A DNA stretch of 64,000 nt from CAVSUR01 sp052143655 (lineage in GTDB: Bacteria > Actinomycetota > Actinomycetes > Streptosporangiales > Streptosporangiaceae), in assembly GCA_052143655.1 (NCBI GenBank), contig JBKQSL010000032.1, positions 1 to 64,000 of the forward strand, written 5' to 3'. The translations under genes and the position numbers were made by a program. A model generated the notes under the pieces. The model was given only the letters and a program-made list of their open reading frames with translations. It was not told the origin of the DNA and did not search any database. Shown piece after piece: positions 52,019 to 61,532 of the stretch (positions are counted from its first letter, which is position 1; every line of letters starts with the position of its first letter).

Positions 52019-53703
52019 CCGGTCCCCCCGATCCGCCGCGCCAGCCCGAGTCGGGCGGCCAGCCAGAGCCGGCCATCCCGCCGAGCCTGGCGCGGCCAAG
52101 CGCGGTGCTCGACCCGGCGCACGTCGGCGATATCGAGGGCGCGCTGGGCCGGATCCGGGTCGACGACGAGCACCGCAGCGGCTGGCGGCGGCGGCTGGTC
52201 ACGTTCCTGGCCATCATCGGCCCCGGGCTGATCGTGATGGTCGGCGACAACGACGCCGGCGGCGTCGCCACCTACGCGCAGGCAGGCCAGAACTACGGCT
52301 ACAGCCTGCTGTGGGTCCTGCTGCTGCTGATCCCGGTGCTGATCGTCAACCAGGAGATGGTGGTCAGGCTCGGCGCCGTGACCGGCGTCGGCCACGCCCG
52401 GCTGATCAACGAGCGGTTCGGCAGGTTCTGGGGCTGGTTCAGCGTCGGGGACCTGTTTCTGCTGAATTTCCTGACCATCGTCACCGAGTTCATCGGCGTG
52501 TCCCTGGCGCTGCGCTATTTCGGGATCAGCGCCTACATCTCGGTGCCGATAGCCGCGGTCCTGCTGGTGGCGATCACGGCGAGCGGCAGCTTCCGGCGCT
52601 GGGAGCGGGCGATGTTCGGATTCATCGCGGTCAGCGTGGTGCTGCTGCCCCTGCTGCTGCTCTCGCATCCGGACTGGGGCCAGATCGGCTACCACTTCGT
52701 GGTGCCCGGCATCCAGGGCGGGGTCAACGGGACGGCGGTACTGCTGATCATCGCGATCGTCGGCACCACCGTGGCCCCCTGGCAGCTGTTCTTCCAGCAG
52801 TCGAACGTGATCGACAAGCGGATCACGCCGCGGTTCATCCCCTATGAGCGGGCGGACACCACGCTGGGCGCGTTCGTCGTGGTCACCGGCGCGGCGGCGA
52901 TCCTCATCGTGGCCGTCTACGCAGTCCGCGGCACGCACCTGATCGGCCATTTCACCAGCGCGCTCGGCGTGGCCAACGCCCTCGGCGCGAAGAGCGGCAC
53001 GCTCGGCGGGCTGTTCGCGATCGTGCTGCTCGACGCGAGCATCATCGGCGCCGCCGCGGTGACCCTGTCCACCAGCTACGCCTTCGGCGACGTGTTCGGC
53101 ATCAAGCACTCGCTGCACCGCAAGTTCTCCGACGCCAAGCCGTTCTACGCCAGCTACGCCGCGATGATCGCCGTGGCCGCGGGCATCGTGCTGATCCCGG
53201 GCGCGCCGCTCGGCCTGCTCACCACCGCCGTGCAGGCCCTGGCCGGGGTGCTGCTGCCCAGCGCCAGCGTGTTCCTGCTGCTGCTGTGCAACGACCGCGA
53301 GGTGCTCGGGCCCTGGATGAATCCGCGCTGGCTGAACGTCCTGGCCGCCGTCATCATCGGCGTGCTGCTGGTGCTGTCCGGCACGCTCGTCGTGAGCACG
53401 CTCTTCCCGGCGCTCAACGCCTCGGCCGTGGCCGTCTGGCTGGCTGTCGCTTTCGTGGCGGGGGCGGCCGCGCTCGGCGGGTGGCTCATGATCGCCCGCT
53501 CCCGTCGCCCGGCGGGGGTCCCGCACCCGGCCATGACCATGTCGGCGGCCGAGCGGACGAACTGGCGGATGCCGCCGCTCGCGCTGCTCAAGCCGGTTTC
53601 CTGGTCTGCCGGGACCAAGATGGGCGTCCTGGTGCTGCGCGGCTACCTGGTCATCTCCGTGCTGCTGCTGGTGGTCAAGGCCGTCCAGCTGGGCGGCGGC
53701 TGA
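52015..53703 (+). CDS. NRAMP-related divalent metal (probably Mg2+) transporter
   Basis: A 562-residue, 11-12 TM protein. In TM1 the canonical DPGN is replaced by GDNDAG (GPGLIVMVGDNDAGGVATYA). In TM6 the canonical MPHN is replaced by VAPWQ (IVGTTVAPWQLFFQQ). Loss of the metal-binding Met fits the Mg2+-transporting NRMT branch as I know it, not Mn/Fe NRAMPs. Co-transcribed with the MgtE-N protein. Convergent with a paralogue 22 bases away. Confidence 0.82.
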   Translation: MTGPPDPPRQPESGGQPEPAIPPSLARPSAVLDPAHVGDIEGALGRIRVDDEHRSGWRRRLVTFLAIIGPGLIVMVGDNDAGGVATYAQAGQNYGYSLLWVLLLLIPVLIVNQEMVVRLGAVTGVGHARLINERFGRFWGWFSVGDLFLLNFLTIVTEFIGVSLALRYFGISAYISVPIAAVLLVAITASGSFRRWERAMFGFIAVSVVLLPLLLLSHPDWGQIGYHFVVPGIQGGVNGTAVLLIIAIVGTTVAPWQLFFQQSNVIDKRITPRFIPYERADTTLGAFVVVTGAAAILIVAVYAVRGTHLIGHFTSALGVANALGAKSGTLGGLFAIVLLDASIIGAAAVTLSTSYAFGDVFGIKHSLHRKFSDAKPFYASYAAMIAVAAGIVLIPGAPLGLLTTAVQALAGVLLPSASVFLLLLCNDREVLGPWMNPRWLNVLAAVIIGVLLVLSGTLVVSTLFPALNASAVAVWLAVAFVAGAAALGGWLMIARSRRPAGVPHPAMTMSAAERTNWRMPPLALLKPVSWSAGTKMGVLVLRGYLVISVLLLVVKAVQLGGG

Positions 53704-53725
53704 CCGCCAGCCGCCCAGCCGCGGC

Positions 53726-55345
53726 TCAGTGCGCGAGGGCCAGCTGGACGATCTTCACGACGACCAGGACCGTCGCGGCAGCCAGGTAGGTCCGCAGCAC
53801 GGTCATGCCGATCTTGCGGCCGCGGGGCACCGGCGGGCGACGCAGCAGCGCCAGCGGCGGCATCCGCCAGTTCTCCCGGCCGGACCGGTCGATCGCGACG
53901 GCCGGGCTGCGATGCGAGGCGGCGAGCCAGCCGATCCCGAACACCAGCGCGCCGCCGCAGCAGCAGGCCACGATGATCATCATCTGGCCCGCGGTGATCG
54001 CCGGGAAGAGCACCGAGGCGGTCAGTACCACCGACAGCCCGATCAGCAGCGACACCACGGCCCCGGTGAACAGGTTGGTCTTGCGGCCGTTGATCCAGGG
54101 CCCGAGCACGTCCCGGTCGTTGCACAGCAGCAGCAGGTAAATCGCGGCCGATGGCAGCAGCACCCCGGCCAGCGCCTGGACGCCCTCGGTCAGCAGCCCG
54201 AGCGGCGAGCCGGGGATCAGCACGATCACGGCGGCCAGGCCGATCAGGCCGGCGTAGATGGCGTAGAACCCCTTCGCGCCCTTGACCCCGCGGTGCAGCG
54301 AGTGCTTGATGCCGAACACGTCGCCGATAGCGTAAGCGGTCGACAGCGAGACGGCGAACGCGCCGATGACCGAGGCGTCCAGCAGCGCCACGGCGAACAG
54401 CACGCCGGCGGTCCGCCCGGCGTAGGCCTGCAGCCCGGTGGCCAGGCCCGCGGCGTTGGTGAAGTGCCCGGCCGCGGCCGAGTGCGCGAAGGCGGCCGCG
54501 ATCGCGCCCATCAGCGCGCCGGCCCCCAGCACGACCACCGCGATGCCGATCCACAGGTCGGCCTTCTCGTACCGGATGAACCGCGGCGTGATCCGCTTGT
54601 CGATCACGTAGCTCTGCTGGAAGAACAGCTGCCACGGCGCGACCGTGGTGCCGACGATCGCGATGACCAGCAGCATGACGCCCGCCAGCTGGCCCGAGCC
54701 GCCGGGCAGCTGCGGGATGACGAAGTCGCGCGCCATCTGCCCGGCCGCCGGGTGGGCCAGGAGGTACAGCGGGATGAGCAGCAGGCTGCCGGCGCAGAAC
54801 GCCATCGCCAGCCGCTCGAACCGGCGGAAGCTGCCGGTGAAGGCGGCGCCGACGATGACCGCCGCAGCCATGATCACCGCCGCGAACTTCGGCACCCCGA
54901 GGTAGCTGGCCGCCAGCGTGATGCCGATGAACTCGGTCACGATCGTGAGCGCGTTGAGCATCAGCAGGTCGATGACGCTGAACGCGCCCCAGAACTTGCC
55001 GAACCGCTCCAGGATCAGCCGGGCGTGCCCGACGCCGGTCACCGCGCCGAGCCGCAGCACCATCTCCTGGTTCACGTACAGCACCGGGACCAGCAGCAGC
55101 AGCGTCCACAGCAGCCGGGTGCCGTACTCCTGGCCGGCCTGGCCGTAGGTGGCGAACGCGCCGGCGTCGTTGTCGCCGACCATCACGATCAGGCCCGGGC
55201 CGACGATCGCCAGCAGGGTCTTGAGGTGGGCCGCCCGGCCGCGGCGCGGGGAGTCGTCCAGCCGGATGGTGCCCAGGGCACCGCGAATGTCGCCGGCGTG
55301 CTGCTCGTCAAGTGCCGCGCTGCGGCGCTCGATGGTTGCGGTCAT
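53726..55345 (-). CDS. NRAMP-related transporter under M-box control
   Basis: A 539-residue paralogue of the previous gene, with the same unusual motifs: GPGLIVMVGDNDAGAFATYG in TM1 and IVGTTVAPWQLFFQQSYVID in TM6. ATG 55345 follows GGGAGGG. A 23-codon leader frame and an M-box riboswitch lie upstream, so expression should rise when Mg2+ is scarce. This supports Mg2+ as the substrate. Confidence 0.85.
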   Translation of the reverse strand: MTATIERRSAALDEQHAGDIRGALGTIRLDDSPRRGRAAHLKTLLAIVGPGLIVMVGDNDAGAFATYGQAGQEYGTRLLWTLLLLVPVLYVNQEMVLRLGAVTGVGHARLILERFGKFWGAFSVIDLLMLNALTIVTEFIGITLAASYLGVPKFAAVIMAAAVIVGAAFTGSFRRFERLAMAFCAGSLLLIPLYLLAHPAAGQMARDFVIPQLPGGSGQLAGVMLLVIAIVGTTVAPWQLFFQQSYVIDKRITPRFIRYEKADLWIGIAVVVLGAGALMGAIAAAFAHSAAAGHFTNAAGLATGLQAYAGRTAGVLFAVALLDASVIGAFAVSLSTAYAIGDVFGIKHSLHRGVKGAKGFYAIYAGLIGLAAVIVLIPGSPLGLLTEGVQALAGVLLPSAAIYLLLLCNDRDVLGPWINGRKTNLFTGAVVSLLIGLSVVLTASVLFPAITAGQMMIIVACCCGGALVFGIGWLAASHRSPAVAIDRSGRENWRMPPLALLRRPPVPRGRKIGMTVLRTYLAAATVLVVVKIVQLALAH

Positions 55346-55448
55346 GGCTGACCCTCCCTCTCCCCGGCCAGGGGCGTAACGGGAGGCACACGGCAGCCTG
55401 CCAGGCGGTCAGGCGGAGGCGGCGGTCAGTGCGGAACGCGCCGGGCGG

Positions 55449-55520
55449 TCACCGGGTGCCGGAAGAAAACGAGGACGGCTGGAGGCGGGGCCAATGATGG
55501 CCCGGTGTACTGCTCTCCAT
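55449..55520 (-). CDS. 23-residue leader peptide between M-box and transporter
   Basis: ATG 55520 behind a very strong GGAAGGAGG site. The peptide starts MESSTPGHHWPRLQPSS and ends GTR, with three Pro, paired His and many Ser. It lies after the M-box and about 100 bases before the transporter start. It may couple translation to the riboswitch or attenuate, as Pro-rich mgtL does in enterobacteria. Confidence 0.5.
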   Translation of the reverse strand: MESSTPGHHWPRLQPSSFSSGTR

Positions 55521-55635
55521 GTCTCGCCTCCTTCCGGCCATGACGCGCGCGGGCGTCATCCGGCGCGGCACCGCGGGAACGCGGCGGCCGCCCATGGGCG
55601 CAGGGAAGAACGCCAGCCAATAGGCGGCGCGCACC

Positions 55636-55790
55636 CCAGACTCGTCAGAGCTTTGGCACGACACGACGTAGCGCCACTGGCGCAGCCACTTCGGGTCACC
55701 CCTTAGGCCGGGGAGACCTGTCCTGACCCTGGGCGTCTCTCGACGTCGTCGGATCAGTGGCCTGTGTTCGTGTCGACGCCTCACCGAACG
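55636..55790 (-). ncRNA. M-box (ykoK-type) Mg2+ riboswitch
   Basis: Read on the minus strand the conserved blocks appear in order: CGGTGAGGC at the start, GAGACGCCCAGGGTCAGGAC, TAAGGGGTGACCC, AAGTGGCTGC and finally GTGCCAAAGCTCTGACGAG. These match the M-box core, including the AAAGCUCU end. It is the 5' leader of an NRAMP-related transporter. Boundaries are approximate. Confidence 0.85.
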
Positions 55791-55803
55791 AGGTGCCGCG
55801 GTC

Positions 55804-55833
55804 AGCATACTCGCTGGCCGGCGGGGCGGCAAA
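55804..55833 (-). promoter_or_regulatory. Promoter of the M-box transcript
   Basis: On the minus strand: TTTGCC (55833-55828), 18 bases, TATGCT (55809-55804). A start about 7 bases later would place the M-box right at the 5' end. Confidence 0.5.
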
Positions 55834-55874
55834 CCTCCCGGCGTGTGGTTGATCACCCTGCGTGCCCCGGCGGG

Positions 55875-57011
55875 TCAGCCGACGGCGCCGGCCGCCCGCA
55901 GTTGGGTGATCTGCCCGGCGGTGCAGCCCAGCGCGGCCAGGATCGCGTCGGTGTCGGCGCCGGGCCGCGGCGGCGGGGCCGGCGGGCCGGCTGCCGACCG
56001 GCTGAACCGCGGCGCCGGCGCGGGCTGAATGATCCCGCCGACGTCCACGAACGCCGCCCGCGCGATGGCGTGCGGATGGCCGGGGGCCTCGCCGAGCCCG
56101 AGTACCGGCGCCACACAGGCGTCAGAACCGTCGAACACCGCGGTCCACTCGTCCCTGGTCCGCTGGGCGAAGGCCGCCGCGAGCCGCTCGCGCAGCGCCG
56201 GCCAGCCGGACCGGTCGTACTGCGGCGGCAGGCCGGCGTCGGCGAGGCCCAGGCCGGCCAGCAGGCGGGCGTAGAACCTGGGCTCCAGCGCACCGACCGC
56301 CACGTACCCGCCGTCCGCCGTGGCGTAGGTGTCGTAGAAGGGAGCGCCGCCGTCGAGCAGGTTCGCCCCCCGCTGGTCCTGCCACTGCCCGGCGGCGCGC
56401 AGGCCGTGGATGAACGCGGTGAGCAGCGCCGAGCCGTCCACCATCGCGGCGTCCACGACCTGGCCTGCCCCGGACCTGGCCCGCTCGACCAGGGCGGCCA
56501 GCACGCCGAGCGCGAGCAGCATGCCGCCGCCGCCGAAGTCGCCGACCAGGTTCAGCGGCGGCACCGGGCGCTGGCCGGCCCGGCCGATCGGCGCGAGGGC
56601 GCCGGAGACGGCGATGTAGTCGATGTCATGCCCGGCCGCGGGCGCCAGCGGGCCGTCCTGGCCCCAGCCGGTCATCCGCGCGTACACCAGCCGGGCATTG
56701 CGCCGGGCGCAGTCGGCCGGCCCGAACCCGAGCCGCTCGGCCACGCCCGGCCGGAAGCCCTCGACCAGCACGTCAGCCGATTCGGCCAGCCGCAGCAGCA
56801 CGTCCAGTCCGGCCTGGCTCTTGAGGTCGATGCCGATGGACTGGCGGCTGCGGGCCAGCGGGCCAGCCGGCGGCGGGGCGTCCTGGCCGCCCGCCGGTAC
56901 CCGGTCTACCCGCACGACCTGCGCGCCGAGGTCGGCCAGCAGCATGCAGCCGAACGGCGCGGGCGCCAGGCTGGCGATCTCGATGACCCGGATGCCGTCC
57001 AGCGGGCCCAC
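55875..57011 (-). CDS. CoA-transferase family III, alpha-methylacyl-CoA racemase-like
   Basis: A 378-residue CaiB/BaiF-family protein. [17 protein letters not shown] is the CoA-binding N-region. The AMACR catalytic His is in [11 protein letters not shown] and the catalytic Asp in VGDFGGGGM, so racemase is favoured over transferase. It may act in branched-chain fatty acid breakdown. Divergent from csoR. Confidence 0.85.
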   Translation of the reverse strand: MGPLDGIRVIEIASLAPAPFGCMLLADLGAQVVRVDRVPAGGQDAPPPAGPLARSRQSIGIDLKSQAGLDVLLRLAESADVLVEGFRPGVAERLGFGPADCARRNARLVYARMTGWGQDGPLAPAAGHDIDYIAVSGALAPIGRAGQRPVPPLNLVGDFGGGGMLLALGVLAALVERARSGAGQVVDAAMVDGSALLTAFIHGLRAAGQWQDQRGANLLDGGAPFYDTYATADGGYVAVGALEPRFYARLLAGLGLADAGLPPQYDRSGWPALRERLAAAFAQRTRDEWTAVFDGSDACVAPVLGLGEAPGHPHAIARAAFVDVGGIIQPAPAPRFSRSAAGPPAPPPRPGADTDAILAALGCTAGQITQLRAAGAVG

Positions 57012-57141
57012 GGCGCTGCCCCCTCCCGGGACGGTCAGCCCGCGCCTTCCGGGCAGGTCAGCCGGTCGCGGCCAGTAGCACAGCCACCCGGCGCGGCGGC
57101 CATGCGCTACTGCCCCGGGTGATGCGCGGTATTGTCAGACG

Positions 57142-57423
57142 GTGCGAGGTTACACCCAGGACAAGGACGCCTACCTGCGGCGGCTGCGCCGGATCGAGGG
57201 GCAGGTCCGCGGGCTGCAGCGGATGGTCGAGGACGACGTCTACTGCATCGACGTCCTGACCCAGGTTTCGGCGGTCACCCGGGCGCTGCAGGCGGTGGCG
57301 CTGGGGCTGCTGGAAGATCACCTGGGGCACTGCGTCACGCAGGCCATCGAGAACGGCGGCCCGGAGGCGGAACTCAAGGTGAAGGAAGCCGCTGACGCGA
57401 TCTCCCGGCTGGTCAAGTCCTGA
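57142..57423 (+). CDS. csoR: Copper-sensing repressor CsoR
   Basis: A 93-residue all-helical DUF156 protein. RIEGQVRGLQRMVEDDVYCI carries the first Cu ligand Cys, and LEDHLGHCV the His and second Cys: the Cys-His-Cys set of Cu(I) sensors. It normally represses copper export genes, none of which are adjacent. GTG start. Its end overlaps the end of the convergent ybjN-like gene by 11 bases. Confidence 0.87.
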   Translation: MRGYTQDKDAYLRRLRRIEGQVRGLQRMVEDDVYCIDVLTQVSAVTRALQAVALGLLEDHLGHCVTQAIENGGPEAELKVKEAADAISRLVKS

Positions 57424-57940
57424 AGGCCGGGGACTGGCGCGGCGGCTGCCCGTCCGCGTCGCCCGCCCCGGTCAGCCGGCCGAAGGCGCGCAGGCTGGCG
57501 ACGCTCTCGCCGCGCTTGACCCGCCACTCCCACTCCCGGCGGATCGCTGACGCGAAGCCGATCATCAGCGCCTGGTCGAAGTACTCGTCGGCGTAGCTGA
57601 GCACGCAGCCGAGCAGCCGGTCGATTTCTGCCGGGGTGATGGCCGCCAGCGGCAGCCGTCCCACCAGGTGCACGTCCCCGGTCCGGTCCAGGGCGAAGTG
57701 CACGCCGAACATGTCCGCGCCCCGCTCGAGCAGGAACCGGTAGAACTCGGCGTGGTTCTCGTCGGGCTGGCGGCAGAAGAACGCCTCGACCTGCAGGCTG
57801 TGCTGGCCGGCGATCAGCCAGGTCATCGTGGCGAGCTTGTGCTGGCCGTCGAGGCGGACCAGGCAGGCGCCCGGCTGCGGGCTCTCGAACGGGATGCCGA
57901 GCCCGGTCAGCGCCGCCGCGAGGTCAGCTGCTGCGGTCAT
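57413..57940 (-). CDS. YbjN-domain protein
   Basis: A 175-residue YbjN/type III chaperone-like fold protein: [20 protein letters not shown] and [20 protein letters not shown]. In actinobacteria it sits next to mshA (as Rv0487 does), but its role is unknown. ATG 57940 overlaps the mshA stop. Confidence 0.85.
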   Translation of the reverse strand: MTAAADLAAALTGLGIPFESPQPGACLVRLDGQHKLATMTWLIAGQHSLQVEAFFCRQPDENHAEFYRFLLERGADMFGVHFALDRTGDVHLVGRLPLAAITPAEIDRLLGCVLSYADEYFDQALMIGFASAIRREWEWRVKRGESVASLRAFGRLTGAGDADGQPPRQSPAFRT

Positions 57941-59205
57941 GCGTCCACCGGCGCCGGCGCGCCGCTGATGACGGAGCTGTACAAGTTCAGGAGCGCGTCG
58001 ACGGTGGCCGGCCAGCCGAACTTGGACGCGTGCGCGCGGGCGCCGCGCGACAGCCGGGCCAGCGTGGCCGGGGCCGCGATCAGCTCGCGCACCGCGCGCG
58101 CGTAGCTGGCCGGGGCGTGCGAGTCCACCAGCACCCCGGAGACCCCGTGCGCGACCGCGGTGCGCAGGCCGCCGACCGAGGCAGCGACGACCGGCGTGCC
58201 GCACGCCTGCGCCTCCACCGCCACCAGGCCGAAGGACTCGGTGTAGGACGGCACCATGACCAGTGTCGCCGCCCGGTACCAGTCAGCCAGCTCCGACTGC
58301 GGGCAGGGCGGCTCCAGCCGCACCAGGTCCGCGATGTGCAGCCGCCGGGCCAGCACCGAGAGCCCGTCCGGGTCCGCCCGGCCGGATCCCGACGGCCCCC
58401 CGACGAACGCGACGGTCAGCCGCCGCGCCAGTTCCGGGTCGTCGGCCACGAGCCGCGCGGCGGCGTGCAGGACCAGGTCGGGCGCCTTGAGCGGCTGAAC
58501 CCGCCCGGCGAAGACCAGCACGATGCCGTCGGCGGGCAGGCCGAGCCGCCTTCGGGCCGCGTCCCGTGAGCCGGGCCGGAACACGGCGAGATCGACGCCC
58601 GGGTTGATCGTGGCTACCCGTCCGGGCTCGGCGTCGTACATCTCGGTGAGCTGCCGCGCCTCCTCGTCGGTATTGGCGACCAGCCGGTCGGCAGCCGCGA
58701 TGACCTCGGCCTCGCCGCGCAGCCGGGCTGTCGGCTCGGCCGCGTCGCCGGCCGTCAGCGCGGCGTTCTTGACCCGGCCCAGCGTGTGCATCGACTGCAC
58801 CAGCGGGACGCCCCAGCGCTCCTTGGCCGCGGCGCCGACCTGGCCGGAAAGCCAGTAATGGCCGTGGATGAGGTCGTAGCGGCCGGGTGCGCAGGCCGCC
58901 TCGGCCCGCAGCACCTCGAACGTGAAGTGGCACAGCTGGCCGGGCAGGTCGGCCTTGTCCAGATCCTCGAACGGGCCGGCCGGCAGGTGCCTGACCAGCA
59001 CCCCGGGGGCCAGCTCGGCCACGGGCGGCAGGTCGCGGGACACGGCGCGGGTGAAGATGTCGACCTCCACCCCGCGGGCGGCCAGCCTCTTGGCTACCTC
59101 CACCACGTACACGTTCAGCCCGCCTGCATCGCCAGTCCCGGGCTGCTCCAGCGGTGACGTGTGCACGCTGATTGTCGCGATACGCCGGGGCAAGCGTCGC
59201 GGCAC
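57937..59205 (-). CDS. mshA: D-inositol-3-phosphate glycosyltransferase
   Basis: A 422-residue GT-B enzyme, first step of mycothiol synthesis (transfer of GlcNAc from UDP-GlcNAc to inositol-3-phosphate). [20 protein letters not shown] is the acceptor/donor loop of Msh[10 protein letters not shown] follows, and the donor site is [23 protein letters not shown] 59205 behind GGAGGTGG is chosen. It is divergent from gpm, with the conserved neighbours ybjN, gpm, senX3, regX3. Confidence 0.93.
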   Translation of the reverse strand: MPRRLPRRIATISVHTSPLEQPGTGDAGGLNVYVVEVAKRLAARGVEVDIFTRAVSRDLPPVAELAPGVLVRHLPAGPFEDLDKADLPGQLCHFTFEVLRAEAACAPGRYDLIHGHYWLSGQVGAAAKERWGVPLVQSMHTLGRVKNAALTAGDAAEPTARLRGEAEVIAAADRLVANTDEEARQLTEMYDAEPGRVATINPGVDLAVFRPGSRDAARRRLGLPADGIVLVFAGRVQPLKAPDLVLHAAARLVADDPELARRLTVAFVGGPSGSGRADPDGLSVLARRLHIADLVRLEPPCPQSELADWYRAATLVMVPSYTESFGLVAVEAQACGTPVVAASVGGLRTAVAHGVSGVLVDSHAPASYARAVRELIAAPATLARLSRGARAHASKFGWPATVDALLNLYSSVISGAPAPVDA

Positions 59206-59423
59206 GGCTACCACCTCCGAATAGGCAACCCCGCGGGCGCTGCTGGTGTTCCCCTGGCGGGCGGCCCCGCCTGCCTGCGCCGCAGTCCTTGCCGTGCCGC
59301 GCCGGGGCGCTTGGGTGCCTGCGCCGGGCGGCGGCTCTGCGCGCCGGGCCCGCCTGCTGTGCCGCAAAGTTCCCTCTGACTTCCCCCGGGCGGCGCGGCC
59401 CGGGCGGCGATAGGGTCGGTGAT

Positions 59424-60167
59424 ATGGCAACGCTGGTGCTGATCAGGCATGGTGAAAGCGTCTGGAACTCGGAAGGCCTGTTTACCGGCTGGGTGGACGT
59501 GGGGCTGTCCGACAAGGGGGCGGCGGAGGCCGCGCACGGCGGCAGCCTGCTGGCCGAGGCGGGCCTGCAGCCCGACATCCTGCACACTTCGGTCCTGACC
59601 AGGGCGATCCAGACCGCGAACCTGGTGCTGGACACCGCCGACCTGGCGTGGCTGCCGGTGCGCCGGTCCTGGCGGCTGAACGAGCGGCATTACGGCGCGC
59701 TGCAGGGCAAGAACAAGTCGCAGACCCGGGAGCAGTTCGGCGACGAGCAGTTCATGCTCTGGCGCCGGTCCTACGACGTGCCGCCGCCGCCGCTGTCCGG
59801 CGCTGACATGGTGGCGCAGACGCAGGACCCCCGTTACGCGCTGCTTCCTGACGAGCTGATGCCGCGCTCGGAGTGCCTGAAGGACGTCGTCCACCGGATG
59901 ATGCCGTACTGGCACGACGCGATCATCCCGGACCTGGCGGCGGGCCGTACCGTCCTGGTGGTAGCGCACGGCAACTCGCTGCGGGCGCTGGTCAAGCACC
60001 TTGATGGCATCTCGGACGCCGACATCGCCGAGCTCAACATCCCGACGGGCATCCCGCTGGTCTACGAGGTCGACGACAGTTTCCGGCCGCTGCCTCCCGG
60101 CGGGCGCTACCTGGACCCGGAGGCCGCCGTCACCGCAGCCGAGTCCGTCCGCACGCAGGGCCGCTGA
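59424..60167 (+). CDS. gpmA: 2,3-bisphosphoglycerate-dependent phosphoglycerate mutase
   Basis: A 247-residue glycolytic mutase. The phospho-His is in [10 protein letters not shown], with substrate motifs [14 protein letters not shown] and [15 protein letters not shown], and the second His in [20 protein letters not shown] 59424 is the family start. It precedes senX3-regX3 as in other actinobacteria. Confidence 0.95.
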   Translation: MATLVLIRHGESVWNSEGLFTGWVDVGLSDKGAAEAAHGGSLLAEAGLQPDILHTSVLTRAIQTANLVLDTADLAWLPVRRSWRLNERHYGALQGKNKSQTREQFGDEQFMLWRRSYDVPPPPLSGADMVAQTQDPRYALLPDELMPRSECLKDVVHRMMPYWHDAIIPDLAAGRTVLVVAHGNSLRALVKHLDGISDADIAELNIPTGIPLVYEVDDSFRPLPPGGRYLDPEAAVTAAESVRTQGR

Positions 60168-60404
60168 CCCGGCTGGCGTCGGGAACCCGGCCGCCAGGTG
60201 GCCGCAAGTTATCCAGGAAGTGAACACTAGGCGAATAGCCGCACGTCAGGGTTTCACGGCCGATGCGCGCGGCCGGTCCGCCGAATACCATCGAAGGGTG
60301 GACTTCGGACTTGTCGCGGTGAGTTCGCCCCGCCCGGCTGAGCCGGCCGGAGCCCGTGGCCATGCTGCGCCGGGCCGCCTGACGGCCGCGCGCCCCGCTG
60401 CCCG

Positions 60405-61532
60405 ATGACACCCAGGGACGAATCAGTGCCGGACAAGCTGGCGGATCCGGACCTGCCCCAGGGCATTGCCTCGGTTCTGTCGGTGCTGTCGTCGGCGGCC
60501 GTGGTCCTGGACAGCACCGACCGGGTGCTGCGGGCCAGCGCCGCAGCCCGGGAGTTCGGACTGGTCCGGGGAAACCAGCTGGTCGTCGGCGAGCTGGTCG
60601 CGCTGACCCGGCAGGTCCGCCGGGACAGGGAGATCCGCGAGGGCGAGATCGAGATCACCGCCAGCGGCCTGCCCGGCCGGACCACCAGCTTCGCGGTCCG
60701 GGTGGCGCCCCTCGGCGCGGGCGTGGGCGATGGCGGCCTGGTGCTGATGCTGGCCGAGGACCAGACCGAGAGCCGCCGGGTCGAGGAAGTCCGCCGGGAC
60801 TTCGTCGCGAACACCAGTCACGAGCTTAAGACCCCCGTCGGGGCGCTGGCGCTGCTGGCCGAGACGGTGGAGGACGCGGCCGACGACCCGGAGGCCGTGC
60901 GCCGCTTCGCCGGGCGGATGCGCCAGGAGGCAGCTCGCCTGACGCACCTGGTGCAGGACCTGATCACGCTGAACCGGATCCAGGCGGCCGAGCCGATGCC
61001 CGATCCGGTCACCGTCGACCTGGACGCCGTCGTCGCCGAGGCGCTGGACCGCTGCCGGATGAAGGCGACCGCGGGCGGCATCGAGCTGGAGGCCGCCGGC
61101 ATCCGCGGGCTGACCGTGCACGGGGACGAGGACCTGCTCGTCACGGCGCTGCGGAACCTGCTGGAGAACGCCGTCGCCTACAGCCCGGAGCACACCCGGG
61201 TGGTAGTTACCACGCGGCAGGCCGGAGACGACGTCGCCGAGATCAGCGTGGCCGACCAGGGCATCGGCATACCGGAGCGGGATCTGCAGCGGATCTTCGA
61301 GCGGTTCTACCGGGTGGACCCGGCGCGCTCGCGGGTCACCGGCGGAACCGGGCTGGGCCTGGCAATCGTCAAGCACGTCATGGCGGCGCACGCGGGCAAG
61401 GTGACCGTGTGGAGCAAGGAAGGTGTCGGCTCGACCTTCACACTGCAGCTGCCGCTGCAGCCATGGGCCGTGCCGATCAGCGACGGGCCAGTTCAGGCCC
61501 TGGGCGACTCTGCCAGGGAGGCAGTCTCATGA
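60405..61532 (+). CDS. senX3: SenX3-type histidine kinase without membrane segments
   Basis: A 375-residue kinase. A PAS-like domain (about 25-125) is followed by the dimerisation/phospho-His box RRDFVANTSHELKTPVGALA and the HATPase: LRNLLENAVAYS, DQGIGIPERDLQ, GGTGLGLAIVKHVMAAHAG. It pairs with RegX3 for phosphate-starvation control. Mycobacterial SenX3 has two N-terminal membrane helices; here none is present, and a stop (TGA) upstream in frame with no start between excludes a longer form. Confidence 0.9.
   Translation: MTPRDESVPDKLADPDLPQGIASVLSVLSSAAVVLDSTDRVLRASAAAREFGLVRGNQLVVGELVALTRQVRRDREIREGEIEITASGLPGRTTSFAVRVAPLGAGVGDGGLVLMLAEDQTESRRVEEVRRDFVANTSHELKTPVGALALLAETVEDAADDPEAVRRFAGRMRQEAARLTHLVQDLITLNRIQAAEPMPDPVTVDLDAVVAEALDRCRMKATAGGIELEAAGIRGLTVHGDEDLLVTALRNLLENAVAYSPEHTRVVVTTRQAGDDVAEISVADQGIGIPERDLQRIFERFYRVDPARSRVTGGTGLGLAIVKHVMAAHAGKVTVWSKEGVGSTFTLQLPLQPWAVPISDGPVQALGDSAREAVS

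Noticed and set aside
60190..60260. PHO box before senX3
   Set aside because: Only one half-site (GTGAAC) is seen; the required direct repeat of GTTCAC-like units is absent.
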